From NCBI GenBank assembly GCA_963790715.1, contig CAWBPN010000010.1:1-64000 (forward strand): 64,000 nucleotides of DNA, read 5' to 3'. This document shows positions 29,595 to 38,810 of this stretch, piece by piece. The stretch is from DCFW01 sp963790715. GTDB lineage: Bacteria; Bacteroidota; Bacteroidia; Bacteroidales; Bacteroidaceae. Numbering within the stretch: position 1 is the stretch's first letter; each line of letters begins with the position of its first letter. Made by a program: the position numbers and the translations under genes. Under the pieces are notes generated by a model that did no database searches, was not told the DNA's origin, and was given only the letters and a program-made list of their open reading frames with translations.

Positions 29595-29905
29595 GCAACA
29601 AATAGAAACCGTCAAACCACCACGAAACCGCCAAGTATCATCATTTTGGCGGTAAAACAGATAATACTCGACTAAAATCGGTATTTTATTAAGTGTCATT
29701 AAATATTGCGTTAAAATAGATGTATTGCATAAGTTGTTACAATACAGTGATATACGTACGAAAATCAAAAATATTCGCCTTATGTGCTATAGCGTTTTCC
29801 GGGGAAGGAGGGGGGAAAAATTTGGCGGTTTGGCGGCTTCTCGGTGAAATTATTAAAATTTTAAAGATAAATTTAGAAATAAGGAGATACGATTAACAGT
29901 ATTGA
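29595..29905 (-). repeat. GGCGGTTT-rich element, copy A (decayed)
   Basis: Read on the minus strand, this region aligns with 63487-63785 on the plus strand. Shared blocks include ATTTCTAAATTTATCTTTAA, TCCTTCCCCGGAAAAC, GCGAATATTTTTGA, ACGTATATCACTGTAT and CATCTATTTTAA (TATCTATTTTAA in copy B). Both copies have AAACCGCC units on each side of this core. In copy A several units have mutated (AAACCGTC, AAACCACC), so it is the more decayed copy. Confidence 0.85.
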
Positions 29906-30073
29906 GTCCAGAAATAATTTGGTACAAAAAGTCAGACATAAAAAGCGTAAATTTTACTTATTAATTGAATTAAATTTGTCACTTTAGAATCAATTAGAAT
30001 GATAACAATAATGAAGGGAAGTATTTGCATACTTATCATGGGGTTGTTCCAATTCTTAAAGAATGACGTTGTC

Positions 30074-30613
30074 TTATAGCTGCTTATAAATAGGTACGGA
30101 ATCTGAAAGATTAATATATCCCGTTATCTTTGTCACTTGCGGATCAAAGTAAAAAATATATTGAAAGAGTTTCATGTAACCGTTCTTTTGGATGATACGG
30201 AATCGGTGCGTCGTCATCCAACCTGGAATACGCGGATTATATGACTTCTCCATGTCGTTAATTTGCGCCTGCAATATATGTGCCTGCGAATCGGTTCGCC
30301 TCAGCTCGTCGGCCATGATGTTATATACGGCATAGCTTGTACCACCTTTTTTTATCTCGGCATACACGCGTTGATTATCGGTCGTTGCCTTGTTGAGTTG
30401 CGAAACCAGACCTTGCACCTCTTTTCTATATGGCAGTTTCACTTCGGCAGAATCCAAGGTGACCCGCCCCAACTGTTTGAATCCCGTGTATCCGTAAGGC
30501 TTACAAAGTTGATGCTCATATTGAGACACTATCGCCAAAGCCTTCTGATCTTTTGTGTTTCCGCACGCTGTAAGCAATGTTACAGATATGATAATATAAA
30601 TTATCTTTTTCAT
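30074..30613 (-). CDS. Hypothetical lipoprotein
   Basis: This protein of 179 residues starts MKKIIYIIISVTLLTACG, a clear lipoprotein signal with lipobox LTAC. The mature part has no family I recognise; it is rich in Gln, Asp and Tyr and contains a helical stretch near 85-125 (TSYAVYNIMADELRRTDSQA and on). I chose ATG 30613 rather than the ATG nine bases upstream, because the promoter box TACTTTTG ends at 30620 and leaves almost no leader. It is divergent from gph. Confidence 0.7.
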   Translation of the reverse strand: MKKIIYIIISVTLLTACGNTKDQKALAIVSQYEHQLCKPYGYTGFKQLGRVTLDSAEVKLPYRKEVQGLVSQLNKATTDNQRVYAEIKKGGTSYAVYNIMADELRRTDSQAHILQAQINDMEKSYNPRIPGWMTTHRFRIIQKNGYMKLFQYIFYFDPQVTKITGYINLSDSVPIYKQL

Positions 30614-30619
30614 AATATG

Positions 30620-30656
30620 CAAAAGTAGATTATATTCTCTTTTAGTGCTATCTTTG
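30620..30656. promoter_or_regulatory. Divergent -7 boxes for the lipoprotein (minus) and gph (plus)
   Basis: TACTTTTG on the minus strand (30627-30620) is only six bases from the lipoprotein ATG, so that mRNA may be leaderless or nearly so. TATCTTTG on the plus strand (30649-30656) lies 21 bases before gph. Confidence 0.5.
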
Positions 30657-30677
30657 CGGTGTTAAAAAGGTGTAAGA

Positions 30678-31334
30678 ATGAAGAAGTTAGTCATTTTTGA
30701 TTTGGATGGAACGTTAATCAATACGTTAGCCGATCTTGCTGCAAGTACGAATTACGGATTAAAATTAAATCATTTTCCCACGCACGAAGTTGATGAATAC
30801 AGGTATTTTGTAGGAAACGGCATAAATAAACTTTTTGAACGGGCTTTGCCTGAGGATGCCCGTACGCAGGATAACATACTATTGATTAGAAATGCTTTTT
30901 TGGAATATTACGGTGCTCATATTGCCGATATGAGCCGTCCGTATACCGGCATACTGGAGTTGTTGAAGAAATTGAAAGCCGATGGCATAAAGGTTGCCGT
31001 TTGCAGCAATAAGTATCAGGAAGGTTCGGATAAGATTATCAAAGTGTCTCTTCCCGATATTGTGTTCGACACGGTTCACGGTCAGCGCGAAGGTGTGAAG
31101 ACGAAGCCCGACCCCATGATAATTCACCAAATAATGGATGAATTATGTGTAAACGATAAGAAAGATATATTGTATTGCGGTGACAGCGGCGTAGATGCAG
31201 CTACGGCTAAGAATGCCGGCATTGATTGTTGTAGCGTTCTGTGGGGATTTCGCCCTAAAACTGAAATGGAACCATTCCATCCTGCTTATTACGCTACCAG
31301 GCCGGAACAGATTTATGATATTGCGATAAAGTAA
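30678..31334 (+). CDS. gph: HAD-family phosphoglycolate phosphatase-like hydrolase
   Basis: The 218-residue protein has the HAD motif I FDLDGTLINT (nucleophile D8, acid D10), a helical cap from about 15 to 85, motif II CSNK near 112, Lys in KTKPDP near 140 and motif IV CGDSGVDAATAKNAG near 170. This fits the Gph/PGP branch, which clears 2-phosphoglycolate made during DNA end repair or by oxygenase activity. Substrate within this branch is hard to fix by sequence. It is followed by a strong terminator. Confidence 0.85.
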   Translation: MKKLVIFDLDGTLINTLADLAASTNYGLKLNHFPTHEVDEYRYFVGNGINKLFERALPEDARTQDNILLIRNAFLEYYGAHIADMSRPYTGILELLKKLKADGIKVAVCSNKYQEGSDKIIKVSLPDIVFDTVHGQREGVKTKPDPMIIHQIMDELCVNDKKDILYCGDSGVDAATAKNAGIDCCSVLWGFRPKTEMEPFHPAYYATRPEQIYDIAIK

Positions 31335-31394
31335 TAGCGCTTGCTGATTCGCGACATCACATACATAATTGATGTAGCATATATAAAATATTAA

Positions 31395-31440
31395 TGTGGG
31401 ATAACGCTGTATATAAGCATTTATCCCACATCTGTTTTTT
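31395..31440 (+). terminator. Rho-independent terminator after gph
   Basis: TGTGGGATAA (31395-31404) pairs perfectly with TTATCCCACA (31421-31430), followed by TCTGTTTTTT. Confidence 0.85.
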
Positions 31441-31486
31441 ATATTTTATCCAATAAGATCGGTTATAATTCTATCGGAGATAATAT

Positions 31487-33604
31487 TTATTTTTGAGATT
31501 CGTCTGTAGATTCTTTTTCTTCTTTTTCAGGTTCTTTCTTTTCTTCTTCAGCAGCTTTAGCTTCCTCTTCGACTTTCTCGACCTTTTCTTCAACCACTTC
31601 TTCAGTTGCAGCAGCCTTATCTTCCTTTTCCGAAGTTTTCTCTTCTGCTACTTCTTCTTCAACATTTACCGTTTCTTCAACAACCGGTTTTTCTTCCGGT
31701 GCTGCCTTTTCCTCGACCTCGGCTTTCTCTTCAACCGTCTCGGCATTATTTTCTTTTGCTACAGTCTTTTTCTCAACTTTTTCAACAGTTTCTTCTGTTG
31801 CCGTTTTTTCCTCACCAGCAGTTTTATCTTTTTCTTCAGCCTTTTCTTCGGTGGCAGGTTGCTCTACCTTTGGAGGATTATCAATCAATTTAATTTTGTC
31901 AAGAACCGATTGCATGTCGGCTTTTAATTTGTCTACCTTACGATTAAGTTCAGTAACCAGTGTGTTGCCGTTCTTTGACGAAGAACTCAAGAAACCCAAG
32001 TTGTTTTCGTATGTCTTGACGTCATTCTTCAAAGATTCATATTGATGAACCAGTCTGTCGCGTTCACGACTCGGCTTATTGTTATTGAAGTTATTATTTG
32101 CCGAATTTGACTTGTAATTACCTCCTCTGTTGTCAGATGGAATATCCAAACGATTTGATATGGCGTCAACAGCGTCGTGAAAATCCTTGTAAAGCTTATC
32201 TTTCTCTTTATAAGGTACGTGTCCCGTATCATTGAACTCTCTGATCAGATTCTTTATTTTTTTAACTGCTTCATCACCGACTTCATCAGCCATGCTCTTT
32301 ACCTGCTCAATTATGGATTTCTTTTTATCCATATTTGCCAGTTCGCTTGAGTATTGGGGAGATGAATTCTTTTTCTTTTGTTCAAAGAAATAGTCACAAG
32401 CCGTAATAAAGCGTTTCCAAACCGTGTCTGAATATTTCTTTTGCACAGGACCTATTGTCTTCCACTCTTTTTGCAGATTCGATAACTTGTCTGCCGTTTC
32501 TTTCCAATCGGTACTGTCTTTCAAAGCTTCAGCCTGCTCGCATAACTCGCGTTTCTTCACCAAGTTGAGGTTCATTGTTTGTTTAATGCCCTTGAAATAT
32601 TCGCTTTTCTTTTTGAAGAAGTCGTCGCATCCGGCTCTGAAACGTTCGTATATTTTGGTATTCATCTTTATCGGAGCATAGCCGATAGTCTTCCATTTAG
32701 CCTGAAGTTTGATGATTTCTTGAGTCTTGGCATCCCAATCCTTATATGATTTCAGCGGTGCATAATCAATGCCTTCAACTATTTCGCAAATTACGGTCTT
32801 TGCATCCAAGTTGTTCTGTTCCTGTTCCTTTTGTCCTTCAAAGAACTCCTGGTGACGTTTGTTTATTATTGTCGATGCTGCTTTGAATCTATTCCAAACA
32901 GCTTCACGTAAATCTTTTGCCACAGGTCCCGTATCGCGGAATTCCTGATGGAACTTTTGCAATTGGTGGAATGCAGATATAACATCCTCGGCATCTTCAA
33001 GCTTTTCGGCCGCTTCGCAAAGTTTGGTTTTGATTTCAAGATTTTTCTTGAAGTCGTAATCGCGAAACTCATTATTAATTTTTATGATGTCATAAAATTT
33101 CTCCACATATATTTGATATGTGTGCCAAAGTTCGTTCGCTTTCCCTTCAGGAACCAATTTTATGTTGTTCCACTTTTCCTGAAGTTTTTTGAACTCATTG
33201 TACACCTTATTAATTTCTTCAGGATTTTCAACAAAAGATTTAATTTTTTCGATGATGGATATTTTTTTCGCAAGATTATCCTCTTTCTCCTTATTCAATT
33301 GGTCGTTTATGGCTTGGCGCATAACCTTTATTTTGTCCATATACTCTTTGAATTGCGGTTCCAGAGGGTCCGGCTCAGGGTGAAAGTCCTCCTCTTTACC
33401 CCCATCTTCCATGAACTTCAATTTTTCGTTCTCTTGTTCGACGTGGTGTATTTTATAAAACGATTGTTTTAAACTATCAACTTCTAGTTTATCAAGCGGT
33501 TTATCACTTTCGGTAATTTCTTTCAACCTGTTAATTACTTCTTCCTTAGTCTTAATTTCCTCTTTTATTTGAGGAGCCTCATTAGTATCAAGAATGTCCA
33601 TCAT
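31487..33604 (-). CDS. DUF349 repeat protein with charged C-terminal tail
   Basis: The 705-residue protein contains several tandem DUF349 units of about 70 residues. Each is helical with a WxxxxxxxxxxxW-like pattern, as in KLQEKWNNIKLVPEGKANEL, KLQAKWKTIGYAPIK and LQKEWKTIGPVQKKYSD. The last 165 residues are almost only Glu, Lys, Ala, Val and Thr in repeats (EEKAEEKDKTAGEEK), predicted disordered. There is no signal peptide, so it is cytoplasmic. DUF349 proteins are common in Bacteroidota; their role is not known to me. The tail length is likely variable between strains. Confidence 0.85.
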   Translation of the reverse strand: MMDILDTNEAPQIKEEIKTKEEVINRLKEITESDKPLDKLEVDSLKQSFYKIHHVEQENEKLKFMEDGGKEEDFHPEPDPLEPQFKEYMDKIKVMRQAINDQLNKEKEDNLAKKISIIEKIKSFVENPEEINKVYNEFKKLQEKWNNIKLVPEGKANELWHTYQIYVEKFYDIIKINNEFRDYDFKKNLEIKTKLCEAAEKLEDAEDVISAFHQLQKFHQEFRDTGPVAKDLREAVWNRFKAASTIINKRHQEFFEGQKEQEQNNLDAKTVICEIVEGIDYAPLKSYKDWDAKTQEIIKLQAKWKTIGYAPIKMNTKIYERFRAGCDDFFKKKSEYFKGIKQTMNLNLVKKRELCEQAEALKDSTDWKETADKLSNLQKEWKTIGPVQKKYSDTVWKRFITACDYFFEQKKKNSSPQYSSELANMDKKKSIIEQVKSMADEVGDEAVKKIKNLIREFNDTGHVPYKEKDKLYKDFHDAVDAISNRLDIPSDNRGGNYKSNSANNNFNNNKPSRERDRLVHQYESLKNDVKTYENNLGFLSSSSKNGNTLVTELNRKVDKLKADMQSVLDKIKLIDNPPKVEQPATEEKAEEKDKTAGEEKTATEETVEKVEKKTVAKENNAETVEEKAEVEEKAAPEEKPVVEETVNVEEEVAEEKTSEKEDKAAATEEVVEEKVEKVEEEAKAAEEEKKEPEKEEKESTDESQK

Positions 33605-33675
33605 GTATGTTGTTTTCGATTTTTCTACAAATTAAAGTATTTTTTTTATTACTTTCTAGTAAATTATCAACTTTT

Positions 33676-34482
33676 TTAATAGAGAGTATGATTTTTTTTC
33701 ATTTCAATCTCCTTTTCGACCTCGTTTGTAAGTGAAATGAAATCTTCAACCGACAGCTGTTCGGGTCTTTTATTGAAGATGTCGTCATTCAACAGTTCGC
33801 TTGTTTTGTCAACGAGAGGATTAATGGAATTTCGTAAGGTCTTGCGACGCTGGTTGAATGTGGTTTTTACGATTTGCTTCATCAGCACTTCATCGCACCC
33901 GAGCGATTGCCTGTTGTTGCGGGTCATACGGATGACTGCACTTTTGACTTTTGGAGGCGGCAGAAAAACATTTTCATCAACGGTAAATAAATATTCCACG
34001 TTATACCAAGCCTGAATAAGTACGCTTAAGATACCGAAAGTCTTATGCCCCGGTTCCGAGGTGATACGTTGTGCCACTTCGCGCTGAACCATACCTGTGC
34101 AACAAGGTATAAGGTCCTTGTAGTCAAGCATCTTGAAAAATATCTGGCTTGATATGTTGTAAGGGTAGTTGCCGGTTAATACAAACTGCTTACCGTCAAA
34201 GATGTCTTCGAGGTGCATCTTCAGGAAATCGCCCTCGATGATGTTGTTATCCAAATCAGCGAAATGCGTATGTAAATAAGGTATCGATTCCTTATCAATT
34301 TCCACCACTTTCAGAGGGCGAATTTTCTTTATTAAAAACTGCGTTAACACGCCCATGCCAGGACCGACTTCCAAAACAGGTATGTCAGGCACGGCATCCA
34401 CAGTGTCGGCAATGGCCGAAGCTATGTTCAAATCCTTGAGGAAATGTTGTCCGAGTGCCTTCTTGGGTCTAACTCTCTTCAT
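33676..34482 (-). CDS. rsmA: 16S rRNA adenine dimethyltransferase KsgA
   Basis: KsgA dimethylates two adjacent adenines near the 16S 3' end, a late check on 30S assembly. The 268-residue protein has the AdoMet loop EVGPGMGVLTQ (38-48), the acidic motif EIDKESI, the catalytic NYPYNIS (NLPY-type) near 105 and the small helical C-terminal domain with FNQRRKTLRNS. It is divergent from the flippase-like gene and shares a palindromic promoter region with it. Confidence 0.95.
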   Translation of the reverse strand: MKRVRPKKALGQHFLKDLNIASAIADTVDAVPDIPVLEVGPGMGVLTQFLIKKIRPLKVVEIDKESIPYLHTHFADLDNNIIEGDFLKMHLEDIFDGKQFVLTGNYPYNISSQIFFKMLDYKDLIPCCTGMVQREVAQRITSEPGHKTFGILSVLIQAWYNVEYLFTVDENVFLPPPKVKSAVIRMTRNNRQSLGCDEVLMKQIVKTTFNQRRKTLRNSINPLVDKTSELLNDDIFNKRPEQLSVEDFISLTNEVEKEIEMKKNHTLY

Positions 34483-34529
34483 TCTATAATTTTTTATCGT
34501 ATTGTTTCGAATATTAAAAAGATAACTTC

Positions 34530-34549
34530 TATCTTTGCAAACAAAGATA
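34530..34549. promoter_or_regulatory. Palindromic overlapping promoter between rsmA and the flippase-like gene
   Basis: The sequence TATCTTTGCAAACAAAGATA holds a -7 box on each strand (34530-34537 plus, 34549-34542 minus), four bases apart. Polymerase bound at one would cover the other, so the two divergent genes may compete. Confidence 0.6.
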
Positions 34550-34559
34550 TAAATATTTA

Positions 34560-35558
34560 ATGAATAAAATAATAAAAAGAGGACTGGAAGTAATATTTCC
34601 TATTATTTTAGGTGCCATAATTTTATTTTGGGTATATAGAAATTTCAATTTTAGAAATGCGTTTTATGTATTTTCCCATCAAATGAGCTGGTGGTGGATG
34701 TTTGTCACGTTAGTTTTTGGCATACTCAGCCATGTCTTTCGCGGCATACGTTGGAGACAGACTCTTGAACCGATGGGATATAAACCGAAAGTCAGAAATT
34801 GCATTAACGCCATATTCATATCTTATGCTGCAAACTTGGTATTGCCGCGAGTAGGTGAAGTGTCTCGTTGTGGCGTACTGAGGAGATATGACAATGTACC
34901 TTTTTCAAAATCTTTCGGTACTGTAGTGTCGGAACGTGCAATAGACACTTTAATGGTGGTACTTATTACAGGCGTAACAGTGTTTTTGCAATTAGGAGTC
35001 TTTAGACGTTTTTTTAAAAAGACAGGCACCAACGTGGATGCTATAGGCAACACGCTTTCTTCATCAACATTTTGGATTATTCTTTTATCCATTATAGGTT
35101 TTATTGCATTGATTTATTATTTATTGCGTTCTTTCCCAATATCAAATAAGATAAAAAGCGTCTTTCGTGATATTTGGGAAGGCATTCGCACAATAGAACA
35201 GGTTCGTAACGTACCATTATTTATATTTTATACGATATTAATTTGGGTGTGCTATTTCCTTCAATTCTATTTGGCTTTTTTCTCGTTCGCTTTTACATCC
35301 GATTTGGGCCTTTTAGCAGGAATGGTTATGTTTGCAGCAGGGAGCATCGCAGTAGTTGTGCCCACTCCCAACGGAGCCGGGCCTTGGCATTTCGCAATCA
35401 TTTCGATGATGTGTATTTATGGCATAAATAAGGCTGACGCAGGTATCTTTGCTTTGCTGGTACATAGCATTCAGACTCTGTTGGTCGCTGTATTGGGAGT
35501 ATATGGATTAATGGTTTTACCATTTATAAATAAAAAAAAGAGTTATGGGAACAATTGA
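34560..35558 (+). CDS. Flippase-like membrane protein (UPF0104/LPG synthase TM family)
   Basis: The 332-residue protein has about eight membrane helices and the conserved features of the lysylphosphatidylglycerol-synthase transmembrane family (UPF0104, DUF2156-lacking): FRGIRWRQTLEPMG near 60, the LVLPRVGEVSRCGVLRRY segment near 100 and VPTPNGAGPWHF near 275. There is no C-terminal transferase domain. Family members have been linked to lipid flipping, but substrate is unknown. Its end overlaps pepD by 14 bases, so they are co-transcribed. Confidence 0.82.
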   Translation: MNKIIKRGLEVIFPIILGAIILFWVYRNFNFRNAFYVFSHQMSWWWMFVTLVFGILSHVFRGIRWRQTLEPMGYKPKVRNCINAIFISYAANLVLPRVGEVSRCGVLRRYDNVPFSKSFGTVVSERAIDTLMVVLITGVTVFLQLGVFRRFFKKTGTNVDAIGNTLSSSTFWIILLSIIGFIALIYYLLRSFPISNKIKSVFRDIWEGIRTIEQVRNVPLFIFYTILIWVCYFLQFYLAFFSFAFTSDLGLLAGMVMFAAGSIAVVVPTPNGAGPWHFAIISMMCIYGINKADAGIFALLVHSIQTLLVAVLGVYGLMVLPFINKKKSYGNN

Positions 35559-37005
35559 ATCATTGGAGCCTAAGAATGTATGGCGTAATTTTTATTCGCT
35601 TACTCAGGTTCCTCGTCCTTCGGGACACGTAGAGAAAATCTCTGCTTTCTTGGTTGAGTTCGGTAAGAAACTCGGTTTGGAATCATACATTGACGCTGCC
35701 GGCAATGTGGTAATTAAGAAATCGGCATCTAAAGGATATGAGAACAGAAAAACCGTAATTATCCAAGCTCACATGGATATGGTTCCTCAGAAAGATACTG
35801 ATGTTAAACACGATTTCGAGAAAGACCCTATTGATGCATACGTAGACGGTGATTGGGTTACGGCACGCGGCACTACATTGGGTGCTGATGACGGACTTGG
35901 CGTAGCTGCAATTATGTCGGTACTTGAAGATGACAACATTCAACACGGACCTTTGGTAGCTCTTGTTACTCGTGATGAGGAAACCGGTATGTACGGTGCT
36001 TTCGGCATAAAAGAAGGTATGTTGCAAGCAGATATATTACTTAATTTGGACTCCGAGTCGGAAGGCGAACTGTTTATCGGATGCGCCGGAGGAACGGATG
36101 TAAATGTTTCGTTGAACTACAAAGAGGAAGATACTCCGAGCAGCCTAAAAGCATTGAAGATTGTGCTTAGCGGCTTACACGGTGGACATTCCGGAATGGA
36201 AATATGCGAAGGATATGCCAATGCCAACAAGCTTATGGCACGTTTCTTATATGAAGCAATTTCTCTTCACAATGTTCGTTTATCGTCATGGGAAGGCGGC
36301 AACATGCGCAATGCCATTCCGCGTTATGCCGAAGCTGTTGTTTTGGTGCCCGAAGATAAAATAGCCGATGTAAAGACCTTAATTGCCGATAGCGAAAAAC
36401 TCTATAATGCAGAGTATGAAGTTACGGAAAAGAATAATATAAAGTTGACGGTCGAAGAGGTTGAAACTCCTAAAACATTGATTCCGTCAGAGATACAGGA
36501 TAATTTGGTAGATGCCGTATTAGCAGTTCAAAACGGAGTGATGCGCTATATCCCTACTATACCGTCAACGGTTGAGACTTCTTCAAACCTGGCTATCGTG
36601 TCGGTTGCCGGCGGAGTGGTAGACATAAAATTCCTCGTTCGCAGTTCCGATGACACAATGAAGGATTATCTCAATAAATCAATCGGTTCATGCTTCAACA
36701 TGGCAGGCATGAAAGTGACATTCACAGGCAGTTATTCGGGCTGGAAGCCGAATGTAGACTCACCAATATTAAAAGCTATGACCGAAGCATATAAGGAACA
36801 ATTTAAACAGGCTCCTAAAGTATCTGTAATACATGCAGGCTTGGAATGCGGCGTTATCGGTGCCGTGGTACCGGGTTTGGATATGATTTCGTTCGGTCCT
36901 ACACTACGTTCTCCGCACACGCCTAACGAAGGGGCACTTATTGCTTCCGTTCCGCGCTTCTGGGAATTCCTGGTAGAAACACTTAAGAATACACCTGAAA
37001 AGTAA
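35545..37005 (+). CDS. pepD: Cytosol non-specific dipeptidase (aminoacyl-histidine dipeptidase, M20)
   Basis: The 486-residue M20 metallopeptidase hydrolyses dipeptides such as carnosine and Xaa-His in the cytoplasm. Di-zinc ligands are visible: H76 (QAHMDM), D115 (GADDGLG), E146 with catalytic E145 (RDEETG), D169 (LNLDSES) and a His in RSPHTPNE near 460. A dimerisation lid domain lies between about 200 and 380. It fits the amino-acid-fermenting lifestyle suggested by gdhA immediately downstream on the other strand. Confidence 0.95.
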   Translation: MGTIESLEPKNVWRNFYSLTQVPRPSGHVEKISAFLVEFGKKLGLESYIDAAGNVVIKKSASKGYENRKTVIIQAHMDMVPQKDTDVKHDFEKDPIDAYVDGDWVTARGTTLGADDGLGVAAIMSVLEDDNIQHGPLVALVTRDEETGMYGAFGIKEGMLQADILLNLDSESEGELFIGCAGGTDVNVSLNYKEEDTPSSLKALKIVLSGLHGGHSGMEICEGYANANKLMARFLYEAISLHNVRLSSWEGGNMRNAIPRYAEAVVLVPEDKIADVKTLIADSEKLYNAEYEVTEKNNIKLTVEEVETPKTLIPSEIQDNLVDAVLAVQNGVMRYIPTIPSTVETSSNLAIVSVAGGVVDIKFLVRSSDDTMKDYLNKSIGSCFNMAGMKVTFTGSYSGWKPNVDSPILKAMTEAYKEQFKQAPKVSVIHAGLECGVIGAVVPGLDMISFGPTLRSPHTPNEGALIASVPRFWEFLVETLKNTPEK

Positions 37006-37012
37006 ATATAAT

Positions 37013-37044
37013 AAAAGGCTGCCAACATCGGCAGCCTTTTTTAT
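37013..37044. terminator. Bidirectional terminator between pepD and gdhA
   Basis: AAAAGGCTGCC (37013-37023) pairs with GGCAGCCTTTT (37030-37040) around a six-base loop. A-rich and T-rich flanks on both sides serve both convergent genes. Confidence 0.9.
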
Positions 37045-37045
37045 T

Positions 37046-38380
37046 TTAGACCAGTCCTTCGGCCATCATTGCCTGTGCCACTTTCATGAATCCGGCTATG
37101 TTTGCACCTTTTTCATAGTTTACATATCCGTCATTTTCCATTCCGTACTTAAGGCAAATGGCATGAATTTCTTGCATTATACTTAATAGTTTTGCATCAA
37201 CTTCTTTTGCCGACCAGTTGTAGTGCATAGAGTCTTGGCTCATTTCCAAATCGGATACCGAAACACCTCCGGCATTAGACGCTTTACCGGGAGAATATAA
37301 AATTTTAGCATCCCGGAACATTTGTATTGCTTCAGGCGTCGACGGCATATTAGCGCCTTCGGAAACAGCAATAATTCCATTTTTGATCAACGCCTTAGCC
37401 GCATATCCGTCGATTTCATTTTGTGTAGCCGAAGGTAGGGCAATATCCCCTTTTTCAAGCCAAGGTTTACCACCCTTTACGTATTTTGCATTATACTTAT
37501 CGGCATATTCACGTATGCGTTCCCTCTTTACATTCTTCAATTCCATAATATAAGCCAGCTTTTCGGCATCAATGCCGGCAGGATCATATATGTAACCGTC
37601 TGAATCTGACATGGTAACAGGTTTGGCTCCCAATTCAATAAGCTTCTTCACAGTATATTGTGCAACATTTCCTGCGCCAGAAACCAAACAAACTTTACCT
37701 TTCAAGTCGAGACTTTTTGTCTTTAGCATTTCCCTTAAGAAATATACATTCCCGTATCCTGTTGCTTCAGGACGAATCAACGAACCGCCCCATTCAAGTC
37801 CCTTGCCTGTGATAGTGCCTGAAAATTCATGCGTCAATTTCTTATATTCCCCGAACAAATATCCTATTTCACGGCCGCCTACTCCGATGTCTCCTGCGGG
37901 TACGTCGATATTAGGTCCTATATATCTGTAAAGTTCTTTCATGAAAGCCTGGCAAAAACGCATTATTTCCTCATCGCTTTTCCCTCTCGGTGAAAAGTCC
38001 GATCCTCCTTTTGCTCCGCCCATAGGTAGGGTTGTCAATGCGTTTTTGAATACTTGCTCAAATGCCAAGAACTTAAGAATGCTCAGGTTTACCGACTCAT
38101 GAAAGCGCAATCCTCCTTTGTACGGACCGATAGCGTTATTTTGTTGTATGCGATAACCCATGTTTGTTTGCACTTTTCCTTGGTCATCCATCCAAGTAAC
38201 TCTAAATTCAATAACTCTGTCAGGGATACATAATCTCTCAACCAAATTAGCCTTTTCAAACTCTGGGTGTTGATTGTAAACATCCTCAATTGATTCCAAA
38301 ACACGTGAAACTGCCTGAATATATTCAGGCTCATTCGGGAACCTTTTACCGAGATTTTCTATTACTTCTGCCGTTTTCAT
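37046..38380 (-). CDS. gdhA: NADP-dependent glutamate dehydrogenase
   Basis: The 444-residue enzyme interconverts glutamate with 2-oxoglutarate and ammonia, the main route of ammonia assimilation in Bacteroidales. Catalytic Lys context PMGGAKGGSDFSPRG near 125, the substrate-binding segment KGGLRFHESV near 90, the nucleotide-binding GxGxxA (VSGAGNVAQYTV) near 235 and C-terminal SNAGGVSVS near 378 are intact. A TATATTTG box is present at 38445-38438. Confidence 0.96.
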   Translation of the reverse strand: MKTAEVIENLGKRFPNEPEYIQAVSRVLESIEDVYNQHPEFEKANLVERLCIPDRVIEFRVTWMDDQGKVQTNMGYRIQQNNAIGPYKGGLRFHESVNLSILKFLAFEQVFKNALTTLPMGGAKGGSDFSPRGKSDEEIMRFCQAFMKELYRYIGPNIDVPAGDIGVGGREIGYLFGEYKKLTHEFSGTITGKGLEWGGSLIRPEATGYGNVYFLREMLKTKSLDLKGKVCLVSGAGNVAQYTVKKLIELGAKPVTMSDSDGYIYDPAGIDAEKLAYIMELKNVKRERIREYADKYNAKYVKGGKPWLEKGDIALPSATQNEIDGYAAKALIKNGIIAVSEGANMPSTPEAIQMFRDAKILYSPGKASNAGGVSVSDLEMSQDSMHYNWSAKEVDAKLLSIMQEIHAICLKYGMENDGYVNYEKGANIAGFMKVAQAMMAEGLV

Positions 38381-38810
38381 AATTGTATTAGTTTATCATG
38401 TTATTGTTACTATACAAAAACATATTTTTCTGTATAACAAATATACTTTTGAAATATTATTGATACAAGTATTCCTATTTAAAAAAACAAAGGCATTAAT
38501 AACAATTACCGTTTTACAAAAAGAAAGCAATAAAAGTGATATTCTATAGTTATAACTGTAAAAAACTATCAAAATGAAAGTTGAAGTATTATAAATTTTA
38601 TTTTAAAAAGATATAAATGACAATATGAAATTGTTACTTCATGTAATTCAAAAGGAAATCAGCCTATCTCAATTGATCAGATTATTGCAGGAAAAATTAA
38701 AATATTCACTTAAAAAGAATAATTTGTTACGTATCAAAACAATCATGTAACATAATTATTCTTATTATAATTGGTGATGCAGTACTTTTGAGCAATAAAA
38801 GTTTATATAT
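38381..38810. other. Regulatory gap between gdhA and the GH43 gene
   Basis: These 430 AT-rich bases hold the gdhA promoter (TATATTTG on the minus strand, 38445-38438), a TACTTTTG box for the GH43 gene at 38783-38790, and an inverted repeat TGTTACGT (38725-38732) / ATGTAACA (38745-38752) that could be an operator for the GH43 gene. A 41-codon frame at 38625-38750 is present but unsupported. Confidence 0.55.
38725..38752. promoter_or_regulatory. Candidate operator upstream of GH43
   Basis: TGTTACGT and ATGTAACA form an 8-base inverted repeat with 12 bases between them, about 30 bases upstream of the likely -7 box. This is the size expected of a dimeric regulator's site, but the cognate protein is not known. 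Confidence 0.4.

Larger units (their letters stand above)
29320..30073. other. Gene-free stretch between DUF5131 and the lipoprotein gene
   Basis: About 750 bases without a convincing gene. It holds the ATGCTAAATG cluster (29447-29525) and a decayed inverted copy of the GGCGGTTT element found at the window's right end (about 29595-29905). The reading frame at 29565-29768 follows this repeat and is not conserved in the second copy. Confidence 0.7.

Noticed and set aside
29565..29768. 67-residue frame in the left GGCGGTTT copy
   Set aside because: The matching stretch of the right copy does not keep the frame; it is repeat sequence, not a gene.
38625..38750. 41-codon frame between gdhA and GH43
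   Set aside because: It overlaps the candidate operator, has no promoter box at a fitting distance and no known relative. I could not support it as a gene.
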